Part shown: piece after piece, positions 1 to 5,574 of the stretch
Layout of the letters: the number at the start of each line of letters is the position of its first letter
Numbering within the stretch: the stretch's first letter is position 1
Assembly (NCBI GenBank): GCA_001804345.1
Contig: MHFU01000012.1
Span: forward strand, 1 to 5,574
Direction of reading: 5' to 3'
Source of the DNA: Omnitrophica bacterium RIFOXYB12_FULL_50_7
GTDB taxonomy: Bacteria; Omnitrophota; Omnitrophia; Omnitrophales; Aquincolibacteriaceae
Length of the DNA: 5,574 nucleotides
Program-made: the position numbers and the translations under genes
Notes under the pieces: generated by a model
Databases searched by the model: none
Told to the model about the DNA's origin: nothing
Seen by the model: only the letters and a program-made list of their open reading frames with translations

Positions 1-16
1 CTTACGGGTATAAATT

Positions 17-45
17 ATTACATTATAAGCGGAATTATACCTCAA
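17..45 (-). promoter_or_regulatory. possible sigma70-type promoter firing leftward
   Basis: On the minus strand a TTGAGG hexamer (40-45) is followed, after a 17-base spacer, by TGTAAT (17-22). These match the -35 and -10 consensus at 4 of 6 and 5 of 6 positions. It lies just downstream of the dehydrogenase gene and would drive a leftward gene outside the window. The region is AT-rich and holds other TATAAT-like words, so chance matches are likely. This is an inference from consensus only. Confidence 0.22.
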
Positions 46-55
46 TGGGTATAAT
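34..55. repeat. AT-rich 8-bp inverted repeat
   Basis: ATTATACC (34-41) and GGTATAAT (48-55) are perfect reverse complements around a 6-base loop. A related word, GGGTATAAAT, occurs at 6-15. The stem has only two G-C pairs and no following T tract in either direction, so it does not look like an intrinsic terminator. It could be an operator-like site near the possible leftward promoter, or simply AT-rich sequence. Confidence 0.3.
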
Positions 56-119
56 AGATGAAGTTGGCGCTGAGCAGTCCATATTACCCGGGATTTGTTG
101 TAACTGCTTACTACCGGCA

Positions 120-1430
120 CTACCGTCCGCTTCCGAAATAGGTGAAGCCGGCTTTTTTCATTTTCTGGGGATCAAATACATTTCTGCCATCAAACACGAT
201 GGGGACGGCCATGGTTTCTTTTATTTTCTTCGGATCAAGGGTCTTAATCTCCTCCCACTCGGTACATACCAATAAAGCTTCGCTATCCTTCATGGCATCA
301 TAGGGATCGCTGCAATATTGAATGTCCGGAATGACCTTCCTCGCATTTTCTATGGCCTGGGGATCATACGCCCGGATCCTTGCCCCGTTCGCTTTTAAAA
401 CCTCGATCACTTTCAGCGCGGGAGAATTCCGGATATCATCCGTGCCGGACTTGAAAGCCAAACCCAGGACCGCGATAAGTTTTCCATCCAGAACCCAGAG
501 TTCCTTTTCAACTTTTTTGACAAACCGCTGCCAGGCCGTCTCGTTAATCCGTTCAATCGAATCGATCAAAGAACCATCGATGCCCAGGATCTCCAGCGTT
601 TTTTTTAGCGCTGCGATGTCCTTGGGGAAACATCCGCCTCCAAAACCGATACCGGGTTTCAGGAATTGGCTGCCGATCCTCGCATCGAGCCCAATGGCCT
701 CTAATGTTTCGAGTGCATTCGCCCCCACATCTTCGCACATAAAAGCGATCAAATTCGCGAAGGATATTTTTAACGCTAAAAACGTATTCGCGCCATGCTT
801 GATGATCTCGGCACTGCGGACAGGCACGATCTTTACGGGAACATGGGTTTTGTCGATCAAGGGTTTGTAGAGCTCCAGCATCTTTTCTTTGGCTTTTTCG
901 CTATCCACGCCGATCACGAGCCTGTCCGGCTCCAGCGTATCCTTGATCGCCGTCCCTTCTTTCAGAAATTCCGGATTCGACACGACGTCGAACATCGCTT
1001 CTTTGGCCCCATATCGCGCCAGCGTTTCCTTGACTTTTTCCGCGGTTTTGACGGGGACTGTGCTTTTATCGACGATGATCTTGTAATCCCCATGATTACA
1101 TTGGGTTAGCGCAATTTCCTTGGTGACCTGTTCCACATACTTCAGATCGGCGTGACCATCTTTCTTGGGAGGTGTGTTCACGCAAACAAATATGATCTCC
1201 GACTCTTTGACCGCCGAAGCAATTTCGTTCATAAAAACGATCCTGCCTTCTTTCAGATTTTTCCTGAGAAGGTCTTCCATCCCGATCTCATAAATCGGCG
1301 ATTCCCCTCTTTTCAACTTCTCGATCTTTTCCAGATCATTATCCACGCATATCACATGATGTCCCAGATCCGCCAGACACACCCCGGTCGTTAAACCTAC
1401 ATACCCCGTACCAATAATGGCAACTTTCAT
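120..1430 (-). CDS. ugd: UDP-glucose 6-dehydrogenase
   Basis: Cytoplasmic enzyme that oxidises UDP-glucose to UDP-glucuronate with two NAD+, supplying uronic acid for surface polysaccharide. The 436 residues match the family's usual length. The N-terminal Rossmann fold starts at residue 1 with GTGYVG (7-12) and ends its second strand at VDND (29-32). Family motifs follow: VNTPP (84-88), DKSTVPVKT (121-129) and SNPEFLKEG (151-159). Next comes the helix with K211 and N215, and then GFGGGCFPKD (262-271) with the catalytic cysteine C267. The C-terminal UDP-binding domain carries LGLAFKSGTDDIRNSP (322-337). No key residue is missing. The ATG start is supported by a purine-rich ribosome binding site and because the Rossmann strand begins at once. 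The gene is the last in the window's leftward series and works directly before the epimerase encoded upstream. The family also contains UDP-ManNAc dehydrogenases, but the motif set and the epimerase neighbour favour UDP-glucose. Confidence 0.95.
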   Translation of the reverse strand: MKVAIIGTGYVGLTTGVCLADLGHHVICVDNDLEKIEKLKRGESPIYEIGMEDLLRKNLKEGRIVFMNEIASAVKESEIIFVCVNTPPKKDGHADLKYVEQVTKEIALTQCNHGDYKIIVDKSTVPVKTAEKVKETLARYGAKEAMFDVVSNPEFLKEGTAIKDTLEPDRLVIGVDSEKAKEKMLELYKPLIDKTHVPVKIVPVRSAEIIKHGANTFLALKISFANLIAFMCEDVGANALETLEAIGLDARIGSQFLKPGIGFGGGCFPKDIAALKKTLEILGIDGSLIDSIERINETAWQRFVKKVEKELWVLDGKLIAVLGLAFKSGTDDIRNSPALKVIEVLKANGARIRAYDPQAIENARKVIPDIQYCSDPYDAMKDSEALLVCTEWEEIKTLDPKKIKETMAVPIVFDGRNVFDPQKMKKAGFTYFGSGR

Positions 1431-1437
1431 ATCACAA

Positions 1438-1446
1438 TCCTTTCTT
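1438..1446 (-). promoter_or_regulatory. ribosome binding site of ugd
   Basis: The minus strand reads AAGAAAGGA here, ending 7 bases before the ATG at 1430. This is a good Shine-Dalgarno match at normal spacing and supports that start. Confidence 0.75.
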
Positions 1447-1496
1447 GTGTTTGATCAAATTTCTTCCGCTTTCTGTTTCTAAAGCTCCTAAGAAAA

Positions 1497-1518
1497 TCCT
1501 CGGGCATGATTCCGAGGG
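1497..1518 (-). terminator. possible weak intrinsic terminator
   Basis: CCTCGG (1498-1503) and CCGAGG (1512-1517) form a 6-bp GC-rich stem around an 8-base loop, with a T-G wobble pair outside. On the minus strand the stem is followed by ATTTTCTTA, a broken T tract. It could end transcripts coming from the broken regulator or epimerase, upstream of ugd. The stem is short and the tract interrupted, so this is tentative. Confidence 0.3.
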
Positions 1519-1526
1519 TATGTCGG

Positions 1527-1569
1527 ACACTCGTAGAGCACATTTAAATGTGCTCTACAGAGCGAGTGT
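1527..1569. repeat. long palindrome (26-base perfect core)
   Basis: Bases 1533-1558 form a perfect palindrome, with left half GTAGAGCACATTT and right half its reverse complement, centred on TTTAAA. Outside it, ACACTC (1527-1532) pairs with GAGTGT (1564-1569), leaving five unpaired bases (1559-1563) on the right. The whole can form a cruciform or RNA hairpin of about 19 bp. There is no T tract on either side, so it is not a classic terminator. It may be a dispersed palindromic repeat or mini-element, or a dimer-binding site upstream of ugd. Nothing in the window decides between these. Confidence 0.75.
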
Positions 1570-1617
1570 AACGTGCGCTGAAATCCTCATCCGCGAATTT
1601 ACCGAACACGGCCCCGT

Positions 1618-1712
1618 TTATACGCGGTAATACCCCCGGTACCATTCCACAAACTTCCGGATGCCCTTCTTCGGACACCTTTGAGATATATTTCATAAGA
1701 TCAATTTTCGTT
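1618..1712 (-). pseudogene. decayed second copy of the epimerase 3' end
   Basis: Bases 1618-1673 repeat the end of the intact epimerase gene (2409-2463) almost exactly, with one substitution and one inserted base. On the minus strand the copy still encodes GIRKFVEWYRGYYRV and a TAA stop. The extra base, in the CCC at 1664-1666, shifts the frame just before that point. Further upstream the match resumes weakly at TTTCATAAGATCA (1691-1703, compared with 2493-2505), across a segment 12 bases shorter than in the intact gene. Beyond about 1712 I see no further similarity. It is a dead 3' fragment left by duplication of the epimerase gene or of its end. Confidence 0.85.
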
Positions 1713-1780
1713 GAATTTTGAGCACTTGCCTACCGTTTTCTTCATGCCACCCTGAAAATCGCATTGAGTTCTGTGATCGT

Positions 1781-2343
1781 TCACTTTTTTTCAAGAATTT
1801 CCCAATGCCCGCCCTTGTCCGGACCCACACGTTTAAGAATATCTCTGGCCTTCAGTTTTCCGAGATTGTATTCGACACTTTTTTTAGTTAATTTGCCGCG
1901 CAGCATCATTTCTTTTTTACTGATGTTGCGGTCGTTGCGAATCAGTCCGCATAAGAGCCGTTCCTGACGAGAAAGATTTTCTACCCCCTTTTCTCCAACC
2001 TTTGCGGGGATCTTTTTCAGAGAATACTCGGGATTACGGTAGAAGGTCGCCCGAAAAAAGGTATCTGCCTCAAAAACGGGCGGCTTCGATCCCGCTTTTT
2101 TCATGAGATTCTTCATTTTACGGATCCCGGAGCCCATGCGCTCCACCTTTCCCATGCGGTGAAACAGGTCCGCAAGGATCAGATTCCTCCGGATCGATAT
2201 TTTTCCGAAGTTTTCTTTGGTGACTCCTGAGGGGAATCCTCCCGGATTCTCGATTTCAACGCGGTCGTCATAAACCGCTCCTTGAACTCAACTGTGAGCC
2301 CCTCTCCCTCCGCAATTAATAATTTCAACTCTTCAGGATTCAT
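1781..2343 (-). pseudogene. AlbA_2/HATPase_c_4 ATP-binding regulator with internal deletion
   Basis: Remnant of a COG2865-type protein: an N-terminal AlbA_2 (Schlafen-like) domain, an ATP-binding region and a C-terminal winged helix. The ATG at 2343 opens a frame giving MNPEELKLLIAEGEGLTV then EFKERF, the typical start of the AlbA_2 domain. This frame then turns to nonsense and stops at 2179-2181. From about 2275 a different frame carries the family's late region: VYDDRVEIENPGGFP, then NFGKISIRRN, then RMGSGIRKMK (from about 2140) and FFRATFYRNPEY. It ends in a helix-turn-helix-like tail with RQERLLCGLIR and KKSVEYNLGKLK, stopping at 1781-1783. That second frame is preceded directly by a stop (2288-2290). 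So about 24 N-terminal and 164 C-terminal codons remain, and the middle (probably some 300 codons, from family knowledge) is lost with a frame change. Residues from the ATG at 2155 (124 aa) could in principle still be made, but most of the ATP site is gone. The ancestral role is unknown. Confidence 0.8.
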
Positions 2344-2348
2344 CCCTG

Positions 2349-2352
2349 TCCT
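2349..2352 (-). promoter_or_regulatory. relic ribosome binding site of the broken regulator
   Basis: AGGA on the minus strand lies 5 bases before the ATG at 2343. With the AlbA_2-like residues that follow, it marks 2343 as the original start of the broken gene. Confidence 0.5.
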
Positions 2353-2408
2353 ATTGGTTATTGATCAGCCATATAACACAGGCTGCGACAATGCGTTGTC
2401 ACATATAT

Positions 2409-3428
2409 TTACACGCGGTAATACCCCCGGTACCATTCCACAAACTTCCGGATGCCTTCTTCGATCGAAGTGGCCGGTTTAAACCCCACGTCTTTCATAA
2501 GATCATCAACGTCCGCAAAGGTGGCCGGTACATCTCCCGGCTGCATCGGCAGCATATTTTTTACGGCCTTTTTCCCGAGTTGCGTTTCCAAGACCTCGAT
2601 AAACCGCGTCAGCTCAACGGGATGATTATTGCCGATATTGTACAGCTTGTACGGCGCATCACTGGATCCGGGATCGGCGTGGGTTCTGTCCCAATGCAGA
2701 TCGGGCTGCGGAATCTTATCCATGACACGGACCACTCCTTCCACAATGTCGTCAATATAGGTAAAGTCTCGTTTCATGTCACCGAAATTGAACACATCGA
2801 TGGATTTTCCCTCCAAAATGGCCTTCGTGAACAGAAAGCAGGCCATATCAGGACGGCCCCAGGGACCATACACCGTAAAAAACCTGAGGCCCGTGCAGGG
2901 CAAACCATATAAATGCGCGTAGGTGTGCGCCATGAGTTCATTTGCTTTTTTGGAGGCGGCATAAAGCGATATCGGGTGGTCCACATTGTCGCTTTCCGAG
3001 AAAGGTGTTTTGACATTGTTCCCATAAACCGAGCTGGAGGACGCGAAGACCAGGTGCTTAACCTTGTGATACCTGCAGCCTTCGAGGATATTCAAAAAAC
3101 CGACAATATTGCTGTCAATATAGGCATGGGGATTTTTCAAAGAGTAGCGTACCCCTGCCTGCGCCGCCAGATTAACGACGACGTCAAAAGCACCCGCCTG
3201 GAATATTTCTTCCATCGCTTTCCGGTCCGCGAGATCCGCTTTTACAAATTGAAAGGCCTGGGAATCGGCAGATCGTTTGAGTTGTTCAAGCCGTGCCCGC
3301 TTGAGCCCCACATCGTAATAATCATTAAGATTATCGATGCCAATCACCTGCTCGCCCCTTTTTATAAGGGCTTGCACCACATGAAATCCGATAAAGCCGG
3401 CTGCTCCGGTCACAAGTATCTTTTTCAC
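2409..3428 (-). CDS. UDP-glucuronate 4-epimerase (NAD-dependent extended SDR)
   Basis: Cytoplasmic enzyme predicted to interconvert UDP-glucuronate and UDP-galacturonate using tightly bound NAD. The 339 residues fit the family. The N-terminal Rossmann motif is TGAAGFIG (7-14), with acidic D32 ending the second strand for NAD preference. NLNDYYDVGLKRARL (33-47) is a hallmark of the UDP-glucuronate epimerase branch rather than of GalE. NLAAQAGVR (86-94), SSSSVYG (130-136) and the catalytic pair in Y156-AAS-K160 are present. RFFTVYGPWGRPDMA (182-196) and DFTYIDDIVEGV (221-232) shape the sugar-nucleotide site. All catalytic residues are intact. The start is GTG at 3428, chosen because MKKILVTG begins the first strand and a ribosome binding site precedes it. 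It acts directly after the dehydrogenase encoded at 120-1430. Its 3' end is duplicated in broken form at 1618-1712. Other 4-epimerases of the same fold are possible but less likely. Confidence 0.92.
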   Translation of the reverse strand: MKKILVTGAAGFIGFHVVQALIKRGEQVIGIDNLNDYYDVGLKRARLEQLKRSADSQAFQFVKADLADRKAMEEIFQAGAFDVVVNLAAQAGVRYSLKNPHAYIDSNIVGFLNILEGCRYHKVKHLVFASSSSVYGNNVKTPFSESDNVDHPISLYAASKKANELMAHTYAHLYGLPCTGLRFFTVYGPWGRPDMACFLFTKAILEGKSIDVFNFGDMKRDFTYIDDIVEGVVRVMDKIPQPDLHWDRTHADPGSSDAPYKLYNIGNNHPVELTRFIEVLETQLGKKAVKNMLPMQPGDVPATFADVDDLMKDVGFKPATSIEEGIRKFVEWYRGYYRV

Positions 3429-3432
3429 AAGT

Positions 3433-3440
3433 TCCTTTCT
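3433..3440 (-). promoter_or_regulatory. ribosome binding site deciding the GTG start of the epimerase
   Basis: The minus strand reads AGAAAGGA, 4 bases before the GTG at 3428. The spacing is slightly short but usable, and no ATG lies nearby in frame. It supports GTG as the start. The same AGAAAGGA word precedes ugd. Confidence 0.65.
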
Positions 3441-3469
3441 ACGAGCTCCCTAAATGCTCGATCCTCCTT

Positions 3470-3487
3470 CGTTATTGTCGTTATTGT
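3470..3487. repeat. 9-base tandem repeat, two units
   Basis: CGTTATTGT occurs twice head to tail (3470-3478 and 3479-3487), 42 bases upstream of the epimerase GTG start. It could be an operator or a replication slippage product. Two units are too few to say more. Confidence 0.5.
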
Positions 3488-3542
3488 TCCATCATTTTAC
3501 GGCAGTCATTCACCATCGTTTTGAACCCTATACCAAAAATCC

Positions 3543-3638
3543 AAGGCTGTGTTTCGAATAAAATATCGGCACAGAACCGCCAGAACTGACCTGAAATTCA
3601 ACCGTCCAAATTGACTCGAAGTGAGGTCTCACAGCCTT
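3543..3638. repeat. 96-base segment bounded by 9-bp inverted repeats
   Basis: AAGGCTGTG (3543-3551) and CACAGCCTT (3630-3638) are perfect reverse complements. Just inside, TTCGA (3553-3557) pairs with TCGAA (3616-3620), and the right arm contains a small GTGAG/CTCAC hairpin (3621-3631). The pattern fits either a structured leader RNA of the epimerase transcript or the collapsed ends of a small transposable element. No direct target repeat flanks it and no transposase is present. Confidence 0.5.
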
Positions 3639-3807
3639 ACGACCGCAGCACCTTTAGTTCAGGCAAATTCCGTCAAAATATCGTTGTCAAAAAGCAGTGC
3701 GATTTCTTCTCGCCGCCGGGACTTTCCTCGCCGTTGGACAGGACCTCTCGTGTAGGACAGTGGTAGCAACGAAGAAATAAAAATACTGCGGAAACTTCGT
3801 GGGATTT

Positions 3808-3860
3808 CAAAAAAAGCTCTACTACCGCATGACATTCAAAATTAGAGGCATGCGGTATAG
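3808..3860 (-). terminator. probable intrinsic terminator of the kinase gene
   Basis: TACCGCATG (3823-3831) and CATGCGGTA (3849-3857) form a perfect 9-bp stem with a 17-base loop. It can be extended by three pairs (3819-3821 with 3858-3860) across a one-base bulge. On the minus strand the stem is followed within a few bases by seven T residues (3815-3809). It lies about 65 bases after the stop of the co-polymerase/kinase gene, in the right orientation. The loop is large, which weakens the call. Confidence 0.5.
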
Positions 3861-3861
3861 C

Positions 3862-3894
3862 ACTGCGAACCCCCAAAAATAATAGTAACGCAGT
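3862..3894. repeat. 6-bp inverted repeat after the kinase gene
   Basis: ACTGCG (3862-3867) and CGCAGT (3889-3894) are reverse complements around a 21-base loop that contains, on the minus strand, ATTATTTTTGGGGG. It lies between the kinase stop and the larger hairpin. It is too weak for a firm role. Confidence 0.3.
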
Positions 3895-3922
3895 ACTACT
3901 ACATCATCTTTTTAATTTCAGG

Positions 3923-5574
3923 CTACTTCTTTTTCCTGTCGTAATAGTGACTATAACGATAGGTGGAACCCCAGTGTCTGGCTTTGTTCAGGATGATCCC
4001 GGCAAGAACCAGATTGGACGGGGCTATTTTCTTGAGAGCTTTCATCGCCAATTCTTTCGTGGTTTTTCCCCATTCGATCACAAGAATCCGCAGATCCACG
4101 AGCTCTCCCATCGCCACGGCGTCATTGGTCGCCAACACAGGCTGCGCGTCAAAGAGCACCACATCGAAATCCTGTTTAAGCTTGTGCACAAGCTCTTTCA
4201 TTCTGTCCGAACGCAGAGCATAAGAAACGCTGAAGGGGGCTTCTTTGGACTGAATAAAAAACAGATTCGATTGCCCGGTCGCTGAAATGATATCTTCTGC
4301 CGTTGCTTTTCCAGTGAGGTAGTCATGAAGTCCCGGCCTTTCCTTGAGATCCTGGAACGCGCAGGATAAACCACTCCGGCAGAAATCAACGTCGACCAAA
4401 ATGGTTCTCTTGCCCTCTTGTGCCAAGGTGTTCGCAATGTGATAGGCCGTAAAGCTTTTTCCTTCCCCGGGCTTGGCCCCGGTGATCATGATCGCCGGGT
4501 TTCCTCCTTCCGGAACTAAAAAAATGATGTTCGCGCAGATAAGACGGAGAAAATTCAAGAAATAGGTGCTTTCTTTTTCGTTGCGAAAATTAGGCTGCAT
4601 GGACCCTTGGGGCACCCGGGTAAAAGGCAGGTGACCCAGGAATGGCTTCATCAAAAGTAGTTCGATGTCTTCGTCGACCCTGAACGTCCGGTCAGAATAA
4701 CACCTTAAAAAGACAAACCCGAAACTGGAAAAGACCGCGAAGAACAATGCCATGAGGATATTTTTTGGCTTGTTCGGCGAAAAGGGCATTCGAGGCACCG
4801 TCGCGTCAGAAAGGATCTCGATCCCGATCTGTTTGGAGCTAGCCGCCACGGAGGTCTGGGCCACCTTAGTGTTCAAAAGACGGATGGTCTCACTGATGGA
4901 AGTCTCTTCTGAGAGAAGTTCTTTGTAGCTGAGCTTTCTCGGCGTCAGATCTTTCTCTTTGAGCTGAAGCTCCTGAAGGTTTTCCTGTATCTTCCGGACT
5001 GTCTCCTCCGCCGCCTTCAGATCCGCACGAAGCTCCTCGATAATTCGCTCCTTTTCTTCGTCGAGAGAATCTTTGAGATCCTTGACCTTTCCTCTTGCTT
5101 TTAGGACCAACGGATGCGCCTCCCGGTATTCCTGTTCCTGCTCTAGGGCTGCGAGCTCCGCGGTCCGGATGGCCGCGAGTTTTTCCTTAACGCGCGGATG
5201 AGAAACAAAGAAGGGATGACTCTCAATAGACGCCCCGCTCCGGATCAAAGACTCCAGTTCCGCCAGAGTGGTCCTGAGCTGCAGGGCCCTAACATCTGTA
5301 CGAATGTACTCGGCATTAAGAAATTTGATCTGATCGCCAATCACGCTTTCATTCCCGAATTCCGGATTTTCTTTGTTCATTTCTGCGATCTTGGTCTGGA
5401 CAGCATTCAACTTTCCCATTTCCTGCGCCAACTGTTCTTTCAAAGATCCCTTGGACTCCACGGAGATCCCGGAATTCCTTGCGGCTGATTCATAAAGATA
5501 AGCCTGAGCGACCTCATTAGCGATGCTCGCAGCCACGGCGGGCCTCGTATCCATAAAATGAATCCGGATCGTCT
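3923..5574 (-). CDS. polysaccharide co-polymerase / BY-kinase (Wzc/ExoP type), 5'-partial
   Basis: Inner-membrane protein that sets polysaccharide chain length and drives export, with a cytoplasmic BY-kinase domain. The frame runs off the right edge: upstream of the ATG at 5554 it still reads TIRIHF, typical Wzz-domain sequence, so that Met is internal and the first membrane segment is missing. Numbering from that Met, residues 7-230 are the periplasmic part with long Glu/Lys/Leu-rich coiled coils. A proline-rich stretch (253-263) leads into the second membrane segment (about 265-284). The kinase has Walker A GAKPGEGKS (359-367), Walker A' ILVDVDFC (385-392), Walker B VVLFDAQP (465-472) and a C-terminal tyrosine cluster YRYSHYY (532-538) before KKK. 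Walker A is canonical. Other motifs deviate: DAQP instead of the usual DTPP/DSPP, Cys392 where DxDxR normally has Arg, and a poor EX2RX2R motif. It is encoded upstream of the uronic acid genes and probably belongs to the same locus. Catalytic activity is uncertain. Confidence 0.9.
   Translation of the reverse strand, partial: TIRIHFMDTRPAVAASIANEVAQAYLYESAARNSGISVESKGSLKEQLAQEMGKLNAVQTKIAEMNKENPEFGNESVIGDQIKFLNAEYIRTDVRALQLRTTLAELESLIRSGASIESHPFFVSHPRVKEKLAAIRTAELAALEQEQEYREAHPLVLKARGKVKDLKDSLDEEKERIIEELRADLKAAEETVRKIQENLQELQLKEKDLTPRKLSYKELLSEETSISETIRLLNTKVAQTSVAASSKQIGIEILSDATVPRMPFSPNKPKNILMALFFAVFSSFGFVFLRCYSDRTFRVDEDIELLLMKPFLGHLPFTRVPQGSMQPNFRNEKESTYFLNFLRLICANIIFLVPEGGNPAIMITGAKPGEGKSFTAYHIANTLAQEGKRTILVDVDFCRSGLSCAFQDLKERPGLHDYLTGKATAEDIISATGQSNLFFIQSKEAPFSVSYALRSDRMKELVHKLKQDFDVVLFDAQPVLATNDAVAMGELVDLRILVIEWGKTTKELAMKALKKIAPSNLVLAGIILNKARHWGSTYRYSHYYDRKKK

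Larger units (their letters stand above)
3429..3922. other. gene-poor, hairpin-rich spacer
   Basis: No convincing gene is found on either strand in these 494 bases. The only longer open frame on the minus strand (67 codons, 3876-3673) has no recognisable domain and a composition rich in Cys, His and Phe. The stretch holds several inverted repeats (3543/3638, 3769/3800, 3823/3857, 3862/3894), a two-unit 9-base tandem repeat (3470-3487) and the epimerase ribosome binding site. A promoter for the epimerase would be expected here if the kinase transcript ends at the hairpin near 3808-3860, but no clear -35/-10 pair stands out. Confidence 0.6.

Noticed and set aside
73..108. AGCAGT/ACTGCT inverted repeat just after ugd as its terminator
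   Set aside because: It has only 6 bp around a 24-base loop and no T tract on the minus strand, which is too weak to call.
45..1109. Plus-strand open frames across the dehydrogenase gene
   Set aside because: They are antisense shadows of a gene with complete family motifs, and their translations show no domain.
1618..2463. The two epimerase end copies as a CRISPR or short tandem repeat
   Set aside because: There are only two copies, about 735 bases apart, and they are clearly coding-derived.
2282..3524. Plus-strand open frames across the epimerase and the broken regulator
   Set aside because: These are antisense shadows of recognised coding sequence.
3700..3735. GAGGAAAGTCC on the minus strand, resembling a conserved piece of RNase P RNA
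   Set aside because: The flanking bases do not continue the RNase P pattern and no matching downstream conserved regions were seen, so an 11-base match is probably chance.
3769..3800. ACGAAG/CTTCGT inverted repeat with 20-base loop
   Set aside because: A short stem with a long loop is easily found by chance, so it is mentioned only as part of the hairpin-rich spacer.
3673..3876. 67-codon minus-strand open frame in the spacer
   Set aside because: It has no recognisable domain and an odd composition, it overlaps the hairpins including the probable terminator, and no good ribosome binding site was noted.
5552..5554. ATG as the start of the co-polymerase/kinase gene
   Set aside because: The frame stays open to the window edge and encodes typical Wzz-domain residues before this Met, so the gene begins outside the window.

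Overview
The window carries part of a bacterial surface-polysaccharide locus. All three recognisable intact or near-intact genes are on the minus strand, so the locus reads from right to left. The base composition is balanced and the protein types are Gram-negative-like: a Wzc/ExoP-style fused chain-length and kinase protein, UDP-glucose 6-dehydrogenase and a UDP-glucuronate 4-epimerase. The phylum cannot be fixed from the sequence. The protein style would suit an uncultured lineage such as Omnitrophota, but that is only an impression.

Layout, right to left. (1) 5574-3923: the 3' part of a polysaccharide co-polymerase fused to a BY-kinase; the gene enters from beyond the right edge. (2) 3922-3429: about 490 bases without a convincing gene, holding several inverted repeats and a plausible terminator for the kinase gene. 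(3) 3428-2409: UDP-glucuronate 4-epimerase with a GTG start. (4) 2343-1781: a broken ATP-binding/AlbA_2-type regulator. Its first 24 codons are joined in a different frame to its last 164 codons, with the middle missing. (5) About 1712-1618: a frameshifted second copy of the 3' end of the epimerase gene. (6) 1617-1431: a spacer with a near-terminator hairpin and a 26-base perfect palindrome inside a longer imperfect one. (7) 1430-120: UDP-glucose 6-dehydrogenase. (8) 119-1: an AT-rich tail with an inverted repeat and a possible promoter for the next leftward gene.

How the parts work together. The dehydrogenase oxidises UDP-glucose to UDP-glucuronate. The epimerase converts this to UDP-galacturonate. 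The membrane kinase/co-polymerase would control the length and export of a polymer that probably contains these uronic acids. No glycosyltransferase, polymerase or export gene lies in the window, so the polymer itself is unknown.

The most unusual part is the scar between the two sugar-nucleotide genes. A degraded AlbA_2 family gene sits between an intact and a decayed copy of the epimerase 3' end, which points to an old duplication or insertion followed by deletion. The kinase also departs from the usual BY-kinase motifs at several positions. I found no CRISPR array, tRNA, rRNA or clearly new system.
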